NCBI RefSeq assembly: GCF_938028735.1
Contig: NZ_CALIMF010000006.1
Span: 1-64,000 of the forward strand
Direction of reading: 5' to 3'
DNA length: 64,000 nt
Source of the DNA: an uncultured Thermanaerothrix sp.
GTDB taxonomy: Bacteria; Chloroflexota; Anaerolineae; Anaerolineales; Anaerolineaceae
Positions 35,421 through 43,794 of this stretch are shown piece by piece. The first letter of the stretch is position 1. Every line of letters begins with the position of its first letter. The position numbers were made by a program, and so were the translations under genes. Under the pieces are notes generated by a model. The model was not told the DNA's origin. It ran no database searches and saw only the letters and a program-made list of their open reading frames with translations.

Positions 35421-36782
35421 TTACTCCTCATCAGAGGTACGACCAGATGAAACAGATTCATCCTCACCCACTTCCGCTTGGCCCGCAGCGCTTTCTTCTG
35501 GGGGGTTAAGCGGTTTTTCAGGCAAACTCTCTCTATAAGTGGATTGAGCCTCTTCAGATGTCGGTTCGGTGGACCGAGCCTCGTCCACAGCGCTTTGCCC
35601 CTCGAGTGGGGGCGATGATATCACCGCTTCTTTCCCTGACGAGCGGCGTTTACGTCCCCACAGACGATAGTAAACATCACTGATCACAAAGACCGCCATT
35701 CCACCTAATACAGTGGGGATGAAGATTTTATAGAAGAGGTTAACGTAGTACACCAGTGGATGACGATCTGGGCTCGGGATGTAATGGCCAAGCCATGAAT
35801 CGGGAAAATTCGTTGAGGCATCTGGGTGGCACCGTTGACAAGTCTTTAGCAAATTTTCCTTTACAGCGACCCCTTTTTCAGGATCATCCACCCGTCGAAT
35901 GTCATGAACACCATGACAATCATAACAGACCGGCTTGTTGGTTTCTTGGTCTGGATCAGTCTTCTGGAATAAAACCACCGTAGTGCCATGAAAATCAGCC
36001 ACATAAGTGTTCAACACTTGGGTGGAAAGGCCATACTTGCTCATAATTGCTTCGTCTGTATGGCACTTCGCACACAGCTGAGGCGAGGAAAGACGAAAAG
36101 ATGCAGTCTTGGGATTGGTAATGCGATGGATCCCATGACAATCGGTGCATGCGGGCACATCCGGATTACGGTTTTCTATGATTCCGGAACCATGCACACT
36201 ACTCAGATACTCTTCGTAAATAGCCGCATGGCAGGTGGCACACGTTTGGGCGATTCGCGCGTGCTCGGATGGAGCAGGCAGTCCATCCGGCGTCTTCTCG
36301 ATCGCTACTTGGGTATGCGGGTTGTGGCAATCTGCGCAAATGGGGGCTTCCCGATTTCCCTCCTGAAAGAGCCGAGCATGAACACTATCGGCCAACTCTT
36401 TGACTTGATTGGGATGACACTGATTGCATGTATTCTGATACTGAAGCGTGTAGTCTCGCCGATCCTGAGCCGTATTCTCAGGGTGCGGAAAACCAGTGAT
36501 ATTAGTGTGACAGACCTGACAGCTCAGGCGGGCATGAACTGAGTGATCATACGCTTTGGGGTCAATGGTCAAAGGGAGGACTTCACCATTCGGCAAAGAC
36601 CAGGTAATTCCCTCGCGCTGATGACAACTCAAGCAAGCCGAGTTATCTGGCTTTTGGGCTACCTCTCCTTTAGAGGGAGCAGCCAGCATCTGGCCTTGCA
36701 CGCCTTCGGTTAAAATCAAAAACCCTGCAACCAGGGTGAAAATCACTACTGCAATGATCCAGGGAAGTTGTAGCCTACGCAT
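35421..36782 (-). CDS. Nine-heme membrane-anchored cytochrome c
   Basis: A 453-residue protein with nine CXXCH heme sites (CLSCH, CQVCH, CNQCH, CADCH, CATCH, CTDCH, CAKCH, CYDCH, CQRCH) between about 45 and 335. An N-terminal membrane helix or signal (about 8-27) precedes them, a second membrane helix lies at about 350-375, and the tail is Ser/Glu-rich. The heme-rich part should be outside the cytoplasmic membrane. The arrangement recalls NapC/NrfH-linked or octaheme-type carriers but I do not recognise an exact subfamily or a catalytic motif. The stop lies 4 bases before the cytochrome b start, so the two are probably partners. Confidence 0.88.
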   Translation of the reverse strand: MRRLQLPWIIAVVIFTLVAGFLILTEGVQGQMLAAPSKGEVAQKPDNSACLSCHQREGITWSLPNGEVLPLTIDPKAYDHSVHARLSCQVCHTNITGFPHPENTAQDRRDYTLQYQNTCNQCHPNQVKELADSVHARLFQEGNREAPICADCHNPHTQVAIEKTPDGLPAPSEHARIAQTCATCHAAIYEEYLSSVHGSGIIENRNPDVPACTDCHGIHRITNPKTASFRLSSPQLCAKCHTDEAIMSKYGLSTQVLNTYVADFHGTTVVLFQKTDPDQETNKPVCYDCHGVHDIRRVDDPEKGVAVKENLLKTCQRCHPDASTNFPDSWLGHYIPSPDRHPLVYYVNLFYKIFIPTVLGGMAVFVISDVYYRLWGRKRRSSGKEAVISSPPLEGQSAVDEARSTEPTSEEAQSTYRESLPEKPLNPPEESAAGQAEVGEDESVSSGRTSDEE

Positions 36783-36868
36783 TGTTGGTGGTTCTGCTCC
36801 TTAGTTCGGGATGAGGGCACCCCCTTTCCCTACACAAAGGGACCATAGGGGGTGCCCCATAACACCGC

Positions 36869-39040
36869 TTACGGCCGGACTAGTTTACCAAGATCCACAA
36901 CTTTGACCTTCGTACTTAGATCTGCAATTGAGTCATATAGCGCCTGCAACACATACACCCCATTGTGGACATAACCGCCCGGATCCTTCATCGCATATTG
37001 ATAGTTGTAGGCCGCAGTCAGCAGCCGCGGTGTCCAGGCATTGTAGCGATTCTGGAAATTGATCTCATCAGGATCAGGCTGTCCATTAGCGTTAGTATCC
37101 ACGAAGAAATAGGGATAGGCTACAGGCGAATAGACAATGGGTTTGCCGGCTACGTCCTTAGCGTAAGCCTGGAGAGCAGCGTAGAGCAATTCCTTCATCG
37201 TCTCAATTTCGCCCTTCAGGCCTTCCTGAGTGTCACCATCGCCATCGTAATCGGCTTTAGAGGTCATCCGTATTAGCGCCGGGTCATCCACCTGGTGACA
37301 TCCTTTGCAACTGGCTACCTTGACCTCTAGGCCATGGGCATCGTGGCAGTCCGTGCAAGTCTCTACACCCTGGACATGTTTGAATGGCCCTGCATAGGTC
37401 TTGCCCGCATACTCGTAGATGCCCTTGGCGTCAGTTCCAAAGAGAGTCGCTCCAGCGGCAAAGTAATGAATATTACGGAAGGACAGCTTCTCATCCACAG
37501 TGTCGGGATCCTTCCCGGCAATGACACGGTTGACCGTCACCGTGGAGTCGCGTCCTTGGTGGCAGTTCAGACACAGATTGGCATCTGCCTTATCTGCAAA
37601 ACCCAATTTTGCACCGCTGGGGAAGGTGACCGCCTCAACCTGGTAACGCTCGAAGGTGGTTACACTACTATGGCAGGTCTCGCACCTTAGACCGTTGGAA
37701 GGCAGCATGGAAATATTGACGCCCTCTGCCAAGAACTGTGGCAAACCTTCAGCCGTGTGGCATTTGACACAGGCATTGGGGACCTTTCCTTCAGCATCCC
37801 AATGGCGGAAGGCCTCCTCCGAGCCGGCAAAGTGCCCAGGGTCATTCCGATGGGCCTTGCTCAGATCCACTGGCTGGCTCAGTTTCTCATTCAGGCTCTC
37901 AATGGAATCATAGAGCAACTGAATGATGTACTTCGCCCCATGAGCATAGCCACCCGGATCCTTAACCGACACCTGATAATTAAAGGCTGCCTTTTCTAGG
38001 CGCGGTGTCCAGGCGTTATAACGATTGGGATACTGGGCTTCATCACCATCAACCTGCCCATTCTTGTTAGCATCAATGAAGAAGTACGGGTAGGCTTCAG
38101 CCGAATAGACGATGGGCGTACCAGCAACCTCTGAGGCATAGGCCTGAATGGCTTGATACAGCAACTGGCGCAGACCGTCAATTTCGTAATAGATACCCTC
38201 TTCTACATTGCCATCTCCATCGTAATCCACCTGTGAGGAAGCCATGCGGATATCCCGCAGCGCCTCGACAGAAGTAGCCCCTTCATGGCAAGTAGCGCAG
38301 GTGTCCACTTTGACTTCCAATGAATGGGGGTCATGGCAATCCGTGCAAGTCTGCATACCAGCGACATGCTCAAAGAGCACATCGTAGCGCTTACCATCAT
38401 ACTCATAGCCGCCCTTGACCTGCGCACCATAACGGCTGATAGCGGCAGCATAATAGTGCACGTTAATGAAGCCCAGTTCACCCACCACCTGGTCTTCATT
38501 GGTGGCCCCGACCTTCTGGATCGCCTCGTCCACCTGCACTTTCGAAGCCATACCCTGATGACAGGTCATACAAATGGCCTCTCGCCCCAACCCTGTAAGT
38601 TCAGCCCCTGAAGGGAACTTGACAGTGTTGAGGGTCAGCGTGGCCTCATTATGGCAGGTATTGCAGGTAATCACCGTGCCAACAGGGGCGTTTGCATTTA
38701 CCTTAAAGGCTTCGCTGCCATCTGCTCCTATGTAATCCAAAAATCCCTGCGAACTGTGGCATTTTGCACACATCGCAGGAATTTCCGGGGGCTGCTCAGC
38801 GTTCCAGTGGGTAAATGCCGCTGCCTCGGCATCAGCATGCCCAGAGGCCTGCCATTTTTGCCAAAATGGAATCTCACTGCTCAAATCCGGTGGACAGGCT
38901 TCGGGAGTTGGGCAGACCTGGGGCGCCACTGTAGGCTGTTCCGCAGTTGGCGTCGGAGTCTGAGATTGGCACCCCACCAGAACCGCCATAATAACCAGTA
39001 CACCCATGAGGTAAAACACATACTTTGATGGTCGCTTCAT
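36869..39040 (-). CDS. Ten-heme lipoprotein cytochrome c, tandem pentaheme duplication
   Basis: A protein of 723 residues from ATG 39040, with AAGGGAGGG ahead. It has a lipoprotein signal with lipobox LVGC (Cys24) and a Thr/Pro linker, then ten CXXCH sites, five per half. Each half repeats the same order: CAKCH/CVKCH, CNTCH/CETCH, CMTCH/CLNCH, CTDCH twice, CATCH/CKGCH. Each then has an EF-hand-like DYDGDG loop, PIVYS.AYPYFF, a second Ca-loop-like DANKNGQVDGDE or DTNANGQPDPDE, and NRYNAWTPRL. It looks like an outward-facing electron carrier anchored by lipid. It lies 86 bases upstream of the nine-heme gene. Confidence 0.9.
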   Translation of the reverse strand: MKRPSKYVFYLMGVLVIMAVLVGCQSQTPTPTAEQPTVAPQVCPTPEACPPDLSSEIPFWQKWQASGHADAEAAAFTHWNAEQPPEIPAMCAKCHSSQGFLDYIGADGSEAFKVNANAPVGTVITCNTCHNEATLTLNTVKFPSGAELTGLGREAICMTCHQGMASKVQVDEAIQKVGATNEDQVVGELGFINVHYYAAAISRYGAQVKGGYEYDGKRYDVLFEHVAGMQTCTDCHDPHSLEVKVDTCATCHEGATSVEALRDIRMASSQVDYDGDGNVEEGIYYEIDGLRQLLYQAIQAYASEVAGTPIVYSAEAYPYFFIDANKNGQVDGDEAQYPNRYNAWTPRLEKAAFNYQVSVKDPGGYAHGAKYIIQLLYDSIESLNEKLSQPVDLSKAHRNDPGHFAGSEEAFRHWDAEGKVPNACVKCHTAEGLPQFLAEGVNISMLPSNGLRCETCHSSVTTFERYQVEAVTFPSGAKLGFADKADANLCLNCHQGRDSTVTVNRVIAGKDPDTVDEKLSFRNIHYFAAGATLFGTDAKGIYEYAGKTYAGPFKHVQGVETCTDCHDAHGLEVKVASCKGCHQVDDPALIRMTSKADYDGDGDTQEGLKGEIETMKELLYAALQAYAKDVAGKPIVYSPVAYPYFFVDTNANGQPDPDEINFQNRYNAWTPRLLTAAYNYQYAMKDPGGYVHNGVYVLQALYDSIADLSTKVKVVDLGKLVRP

Positions 39041-39147
39041 ATGCCCTCCCTTGCAATAAAAGTAAAGTATTAGGATCAAGGTGCTTTTTCATTCTTTTTG
39101 CCTTTCCATCACCTCCTTTAATTGAATGTTGTCCTTGGGATGGCTAC

Positions 39148-39176
39148 ATTATAGAAAAATAAGGCCATTAATACAA
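39148..39176 (-). promoter_or_regulatory. Promoter of the multiheme cytochrome operon
   Basis: TTGTAT (39171-39176) and TATAAT (39148-39153) on the minus strand are 17 bp apart, giving a start near 39141 and a leader of about 100 bases. The leader contains an exact anti-SD match AAAGGAGGTGA about 60-70 bases before the cytochrome start. The rest of the 39041-39290 gap shows nothing else recognisable. Confidence 0.7.
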
Positions 39177-39287
39177 GATTAATGTTAGGGCGAAGATGGC
39201 CTTTTCTGTCATAATCGATCCGTGAAATCCATCACTTTTTTGATAAGATTTTTCTTATGTATTTCTATCGAGAACGTGAATTCAAAA

Positions 39288-39328
39288 ACCAACAATACCA
39301 CCCTCAACTTTCAAGGGTTGAGGGTGGT
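39288..39328 (-). terminator. Terminator of glmS
   Basis: A 12-bp perfect stem (39297-39308 with 39317-39328, loop of 8) is followed on the minus strand by a T-rich stretch (ATTGTTGGTTTTT). It lies 31 bases after the glmS stop. Confidence 0.85.
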
Positions 39329-39359
39329 CTACCATCAACTTTACACTGTGTCGTGGTTT

Positions 39360-41201
39360 TTATTCGACGGTTACTGACTTGGCTAAATTGCGAGGTTGAT
39401 CCACATCCAGCCCTCGCAGGGCAGCAATGTGATAGGCGAAAAGCTGCAGCGGGATCACTGTTACCACTGGCGAGAGCATCCAAGGCGCATCTGGCACCCA
39501 AAAGATATGGTCGCATAACGCAGGCAAGCGTTCATCCCCTTCAGTGGCAACAGCGATCACACTTCCGCCGCGGGCTTTAGCCTGTTCAATCTGACTGATC
39601 ATCTTCTCGTACCAGGGATCCCTAGGAGCAATCGCCAGCACTGGCATATCCCGGTCAATCAAGGCAATGGGACCGTGTTTCATCTCTCCAGCCGGATAAG
39701 CCTCAGCATGGATGTATGAAATTTCTTTTAGTTTAAGGGCTCCCTCATAGGCGATGGGCATGTTAATCCCGCGTCCCAAGTAAAGGATATTGCGAATATA
39801 ACGCATCTCCCGCGCCACCTGGATCACATCGGCTTCTCGGTCCAAGCAACGGCTGACCAAATCTGGAATCAGACGTAAATCTGCCACAAGGCGCTTACGC
39901 TCTTTTTTGGGCAACGTTCCCCGCAAATCCCCCAATAAGACGGCCAACATGTAAAGATCCACCAAGGGAGCGGTAAAGGCCTTCGTAGACGCCACCCCAA
40001 TCTCAGGCCCGGCCTGCATAGCGATATAGCCATCGGCAATGCGCATTGCCTGGGACCCAATTGCATTGACAATTGCCCATAAAGTAGCTCCTTTGCGCCG
40101 TCCCTCGTCCATGGCCGCTAGCGTATCTGCTGTCTCACCTGATTGGCTGATCGCCAAGACCACAGTGTCCCTATCAATAATTGGGTCACGATAACGAAAT
40201 TCCGAAGCGATGTCCACCTCAACCGGAATGCGGGCAATGCGTTCAATGAGTATTTTCCCCACCATGCCAGCATGCGCAGCGGTACCACATGCTGTAATGT
40301 AGATGCGTTGGATTCGACGTGCTAGCTCAGGGGTAAGGTTAAGTTGGGGCAGACGAACAGTACCCTCATCAAAATCCACTCGTCCTGCCAGGGTGTCCGT
40401 TAACGAACGAACCTGCTCATGAATTTCCTTTTGCATAAAGTGGCGATACTCCCCCTTCTCAGCTGCCACTGGATCCCAGCTGATGCTGTGAACCTGAGGA
40501 GTCACTGGCTGACCACTTAGCGTTTTTACAACTACTCCCTCGGCTCTAACAATAGCCATTTGATGGGAATCCAGAAAGACCATCTGTCGAGTATGTTCCA
40601 GAATGGCTGGAATATCAGAGGCGACAAACATTTCCCCCTCTCCTAAGCCGACTACAACACCCCCGGCATTGCCAATGCGGGCAGCAATGATTTTATCTGG
40701 TTCGCGAGAGGAGAGCACAACGATGCCATGGGCGCCTCGCAATTGACGCAAAGCCTGACGCACCGACTCTTCTAAGGCGATACCGCTGGCAAGAAAACGC
40801 TCGATCAAATGTACAATCACTTCAGTGTCGGTCTCAGAGTTAAACTTAACCCCCTCTGCCTCCAAATCAGCTTTCAGTTCAAGGAAATTCTCAACAATCC
40901 CATTATGCACAACAACTACTTCGCCGGTGCTCCCGATGTGAGGGTGGGCATTACGCGCACTCGGCTCTCCATGAGTCGCCCATCGGGTATGCCCAATTCC
41001 CACATGACCATTCAGAGGTTGAGCCTCCACCAGCGCAGCCAATTTACTGAGTTTGCCTACCTCGCGCCGGATTTCAATGCGGCCATCCTGTAAGACGGCC
41101 AACCCCGCCGAGTCGTACCCACGATACTCCAGACGTTTTAACCCGTTCAAAATAATCGGAGTGGCATTGCGATGACCAATATAACCCACTATCCCACACA
41201 T
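39360..41201 (-). CDS. glmS: Glutamine-fructose-6-phosphate aminotransferase
   Basis: A protein of 613 residues from ATG 41201, chosen because the mature nucleophile must be Cys2 (MCGIVGYIG) and AGGAGG lies upstream; the frame extends further 5' as non-coding leader. It has an N-terminal glutaminase (class II, Ntn fold; HTRWATHG, NGIVENF) and two SIS domains (ITACGTAAHAG, ISQSGETADT, LGRGINMP, LKEISYIHAEAYPAGE) ending in KSVTVE. It makes glucosamine 6-phosphate, the entry step of cell-wall amino sugars. Its leader carries a candidate glmS ribozyme, so it is likely controlled by its own product. Confidence 0.97.
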   Translation of the reverse strand: MCGIVGYIGHRNATPIILNGLKRLEYRGYDSAGLAVLQDGRIEIRREVGKLSKLAALVEAQPLNGHVGIGHTRWATHGEPSARNAHPHIGSTGEVVVVHNGIVENFLELKADLEAEGVKFNSETDTEVIVHLIERFLASGIALEESVRQALRQLRGAHGIVVLSSREPDKIIAARIGNAGGVVVGLGEGEMFVASDIPAILEHTRQMVFLDSHQMAIVRAEGVVVKTLSGQPVTPQVHSISWDPVAAEKGEYRHFMQKEIHEQVRSLTDTLAGRVDFDEGTVRLPQLNLTPELARRIQRIYITACGTAAHAGMVGKILIERIARIPVEVDIASEFRYRDPIIDRDTVVLAISQSGETADTLAAMDEGRRKGATLWAIVNAIGSQAMRIADGYIAMQAGPEIGVASTKAFTAPLVDLYMLAVLLGDLRGTLPKKERKRLVADLRLIPDLVSRCLDREADVIQVAREMRYIRNILYLGRGINMPIAYEGALKLKEISYIHAEAYPAGEMKHGPIALIDRDMPVLAIAPRDPWYEKMISQIEQAKARGGSVIAVATEGDERLPALCDHIFWVPDAPWMLSPVVTVIPLQLFAYHIAALRGLDVDQPRNLAKSVTVE

Positions 41202-41266
41202 GGAATTACCTCCTCGATTTGCAAAGTCCACAAATAACCAGATGCTCTTGGCAAGCATTGGGCCAG

Positions 41267-41500
41267 AACACCCCTCTTGTACCCAACTTTTCAAGACAGT
41301 TGGGTGATTATAGGTTTATGACCTTTTGGGGAAAGTGTTCATTGCCAAATGGCAATGGGAAGGCTTCCGCTGATCTCTCGATTTTCCCGGCGACCAGGTT
41401 AGCAGCCTGTTCTCACCGGTTAACCCCACCTTGACGATGGGGAACCTTCCTCCTCGTCACCTTAGGTCTGGTCACCCCCCGTGACCCAAGGCCATGCGCT
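41267..41500 (-). ncRNA. Candidate glmS ribozyme/riboswitch with expanded P2 region
   Basis: Read on the minus strand, the glmS leader has the expected order. A cleavage site A|GCGC lies at 41500/41499, and P1 CCUUGGGUC/GACCUAAGG at 41483-41491 and 41460-41468. Core GACGAGG is at 41452-41458 and P2.1 GGAAGG/CCUUCC at 41445-41450 and 41358-41363. AUCGAGA then GCGGAAGCC resemble the Bacillus AUCGA and GCGGAUGCC. P3 is a hairpin at 41340-41357. P4 closes AACAC..CCCC with GGGGUGUU (41328-41339, 41267-41274). The ribozyme cleaves itself when GlcN6P binds. Two extra hairpins sit in the P2 region. Position directly ahead of glmS is the strongest support. Confidence 0.8.
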
Positions 41501-41557
41501 TAACTTTCCCACGATCCTGCCGCTCAACGATGGCTAATCCTAGTCCTCCTTTCCGGC

Positions 41558-41611
41558 CCCTAAAATTAGCATTCACAGTTTTAGGGCAACCTCAATAACA
41601 GGGTAATTATA
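41558..41611 (-). promoter_or_regulatory. glmS leader start: -10 box and inverted repeat
   Basis: On the minus strand TATAAT (41606-41611) would start transcription near 41599, with no good -35. Just downstream, CCCTAAAA and TTTTAGGG (41579-41586 and 41558-41565) form an 8-bp inverted repeat with a 13-base spacer, either an operator or a leader hairpin ahead of the ribozyme. Together with 41267-41500 this accounts for most of the 528-base gap between glmS and the next gene. Confidence 0.4.
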
Positions 41612-41702
41612 CCTGTTTGTTTGGAGTCAGTACGATACCGACCACGCCGAAATAAATATCAGACAAGCTCTAAAATTCCTGGATGATGGGCTTTGCGCGT
41701 GC

Positions 41703-41708
41703 TATAAT
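41703..41708 (+). promoter_or_regulatory. -10 box of the Ycf46-type ATPase gene
   Basis: TATAAT lies 21 bases before ATG 41730, with AAAGG between as ribosome site. No convincing -35 is visible at 16-18 bp, so this is only a partial promoter match. Confidence 0.45.
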
Positions 41709-41729
41709 CAAAGAAAGGTTAGTTTTCAC

Positions 41730-43280
41730 ATGGTCAGGCACTTCCAGCGCTTTGAAGAACAACTTGACATCTACCTTCGCGCTCGCTTTACACTGCTGAT
41801 CTTGGTCACTCAGGAAGAAGAGCGCGCCTTACAGAAGATTCGTGAGGTATGTGAACGCACCCAGCGCCACTGCTTGACCTGGGATATTGCCGATGGCTTT
41901 CAACGGCTAGTCGGCCAAGGTCCTCTTCCCGTTGCTCGCGATCCATTAACCGCACTGGAGCAAGTTGATCACACAGAAGCACCAGCCAGCACCCTCTTCG
42001 TTCTTAAGGATTTTCACGAGGCTTGGTCTAACCCTCAAATTAAGCGCAAGTTACGCAACCTGGCCCAACGTCTTAAATTTACTAAAAAGTCCATTCTAAT
42101 TACAACCGTAACCTCGCGCATTCCCGACGAGCTGCGCGATGAGGCTGTCATTATTGATTTTGCTCTTCCATCTGCCGAAGAACTTGAAGAAGTGCTTAAT
42201 CGCCTGACCGCCACCCCAGGGGTCAAAGTTAACTTAACTCCCCTAGGGCGTGAGAAATTGGTGCAGGCAGCTATCGGCTTGACCGCCTCCCAAGCTCAGC
42301 GCGTGTTTGCCAAAGCCATTGTCAAAGACGGCGTTCTGGATGACCGTGACATTGACCTAGTCACCGAAGAGAAGAAGCAGATCATTCGTGAAAGCGAGGC
42401 ATTAGAATTCTACCCGGTCACCGAGACGCCCGATGACGTGGGCGGGCTAGGAGTACTCAAAGAATGGCTGCGCCTACGCGAAAAAGCTTTCACCCAGGAG
42501 GCACGCCAGTATGGCTTACCCGCTCCCAAAGGCATTGGTCTCATCGGCATTCCGGGCACAGGGAAAAGCCTAACCGCTAAGATGATCGGCGGTCTTTGGC
42601 GCCTTCCTTTAATTCGGCTCGATGTTGGGGCTCTCTTTGGAAGCCTGGTCGGCGAATCAGAGGAACGTACCCGTCGTGCCCTACGCCTGGCGGAGACAAT
42701 TGCGCCCTGCATCATCTGGATTGACGAGATTGAGAAGGCACTGGCTCATGGCGGTTTGGACAGTGGCACCAGCACCCGTGTTTTTGCCACGATTTTGACC
42801 TGGATGCAAGAGAAAACCGCACCCTGCTTCGTCGTAGCAACGGCTAACGATATTTCAGCCCTGCCTCCCGAATTACTACGTCGTGGACGATTTGACGAGA
42901 TCTTCTTCCTTGACCTGCCTACTTTCTCAGAACGGCGCGAAATTTTCGCCGTTCACTTACGAAAGCGTAACCGCATACCGGAAGACTACGATCTGGATCG
43001 TCTGTCTGCTGCGTCCGAAGGTTATGTAGGCGCTGAGATCGAGCAAGCTATCATTGATGCGATGTATATCGGTTTTAATGACGGACAACGTGAATTCACC
43101 ACTGAGGATGTCCTGCTCGCCCTGAGCAAGCAGGTGCCATTATCGCGTTCGCAACGCGAGACCATCCAGATGCTTCGCAACTGGCTACGTGAAGGAAGAG
43201 CACAGTCAGCCTCTTTCCGCGAGGTTACTGAGGCCGAGAATCAGTTCGTTCCTATACAATTGGATGTCAAACGTCACTGA
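41730..43280 (+). CDS. Ycf46-type AAA ATPase
   Basis: The 516-residue protein has an N-terminal alpha/beta domain (about 1-200, with [11 protein letters not shown] and ITTVTSRIP) and one AAA domain: Walker A GIPGTGKS at 273-280, Walker B CIIWIDE at 327-333, sensor ATANDI and arginine-finger [10 protein letters not shown]. This order and the degraded P-loop-like N domain fit the Ycf46 family, known from algae, cyanobacteria and many bacteria but of unclear role (linked to CO2 and photosynthesis regulation in cyanobacteria). It stands alone between the glmS leader and gcvH. Not FtsH or ClpX: no protease or zinc domain. Confidence 0.9.
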   Translation: MVRHFQRFEEQLDIYLRARFTLLILVTQEEERALQKIREVCERTQRHCLTWDIADGFQRLVGQGPLPVARDPLTALEQVDHTEAPASTLFVLKDFHEAWSNPQIKRKLRNLAQRLKFTKKSILITTVTSRIPDELRDEAVIIDFALPSAEELEEVLNRLTATPGVKVNLTPLGREKLVQAAIGLTASQAQRVFAKAIVKDGVLDDRDIDLVTEEKKQIIRESEALEFYPVTETPDDVGGLGVLKEWLRLREKAFTQEARQYGLPAPKGIGLIGIPGTGKSLTAKMIGGLWRLPLIRLDVGALFGSLVGESEERTRRALRLAETIAPCIIWIDEIEKALAHGGLDSGTSTRVFATILTWMQEKTAPCFVVATANDISALPPELLRRGRFDEIFFLDLPTFSERREIFAVHLRKRNRIPEDYDLDRLSAASEGYVGAEIEQAIIDAMYIGFNDGQREFTTEDVLLALSKQVPLSRSQRETIQMLRNWLREGRAQSASFREVTEAENQFVPIQLDVKRH

Positions 43281-43299
43281 GCCCTCTATAGATATGGCA

Positions 43300-43329
43300 G
43301 TAACATCTTCACTTTATTGGAGATATAAT
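43300..43329 (+). promoter_or_regulatory. Promoter of the glycine cleavage operon
   Basis: GTAACA (43300-43305) and TATAAT (43324-43329) are 18 bp apart, placing a start near 43336. The leader of about 65 bases holds a small hairpin (CAGGTC 43349-43354 with 43362-43367) and AGGAGGT before gcvH. No glycine riboswitch fits in this length. Confidence 0.5.
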
Positions 43330-43400
43330 AATTTTGTGTGGGTCAACACAGGTCGGGCATAGACCTGAAAAACTCTCATCTCACCCCAGGAGGTCAAATT

Positions 43401-43793
43401 ATGAATATCCCCAGTGAACTCAAGTACACCACCACAGACGAATGGGTTAGAGTGGAAGGGAACACTGCCATCATGGGGGTTACTGATTATGCCCAGTCTC
43501 AGCTTTCCGACATTGTTTTCTTCGAGTTTCATGTTGAGATTGGCGATGAAGTCAAAAAAGGAGGAGTTATTGCAACATTAGAATCGGTAAAAGCCGCTGC
43601 GGATGTCAATGCGCCAATCTCCGGTAAAGTCGTTGCTCGCAATGAAACCCTGACTGAAAAGTTTGAACTAATCAACAGCGATCCCTATGGCGAAGCCTGG
43701 ATGTTGAAAATTGAGATCAGCAACCCTCAGGAATTAAATAGCCTGATGGATGCCGTCGCCTATCAGAAGTATTGCGAAGAAAGGGAGCATTGA
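43401..43793 (+). CDS. gcvH: Glycine cleavage system H protein
   Basis: A protein of 130 residues from ATG 43401, with AGGAGGT at the right distance; an earlier in-frame ATG at 43338 lacks it. The lipoyl domain carries the attachment Lys in LESVKAAAD and the preceding GDEVKKGG turn, and ends in the usual helix. GcvH carries the aminomethyl group between the P, T and L proteins. The stop is followed one base later by the gcvPA ATG. No gcvT or lipoamide dehydrogenase gene is present in the window. Confidence 0.96.
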   Translation: MNIPSELKYTTTDEWVRVEGNTAIMGVTDYAQSQLSDIVFFEFHVEIGDEVKKGGVIATLESVKAAADVNAPISGKVVARNETLTEKFELINSDPYGEAWMLKIEISNPQELNSLMDAVAYQKYCEEREH

Positions 43794-43794
43794 T

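Noticed and set aside
38874-39092. 72-codon gene overlapping the decaheme cytochrome start
   Set aside because: It runs out of frame inside the cytochrome, its predicted protein has no recognisable family, and the cytochrome frame clearly codes there. It is kept only as a possible leader frame.
41267-41600. RNase P RNA or SRP RNA in the glmS leader
   Set aside because: The diagnostic RNase P (GAGGAAAGTCCGGGC) and SRP (GGAAGGAAGCAGCC) words are missing; glmS-ribozyme order and position fit better.
43330-43400. Glycine riboswitch ahead of gcvH
   Set aside because: The leader is only about 65 bases with one 6-bp hairpin, and none of the conserved glycine aptamer core words are seen.
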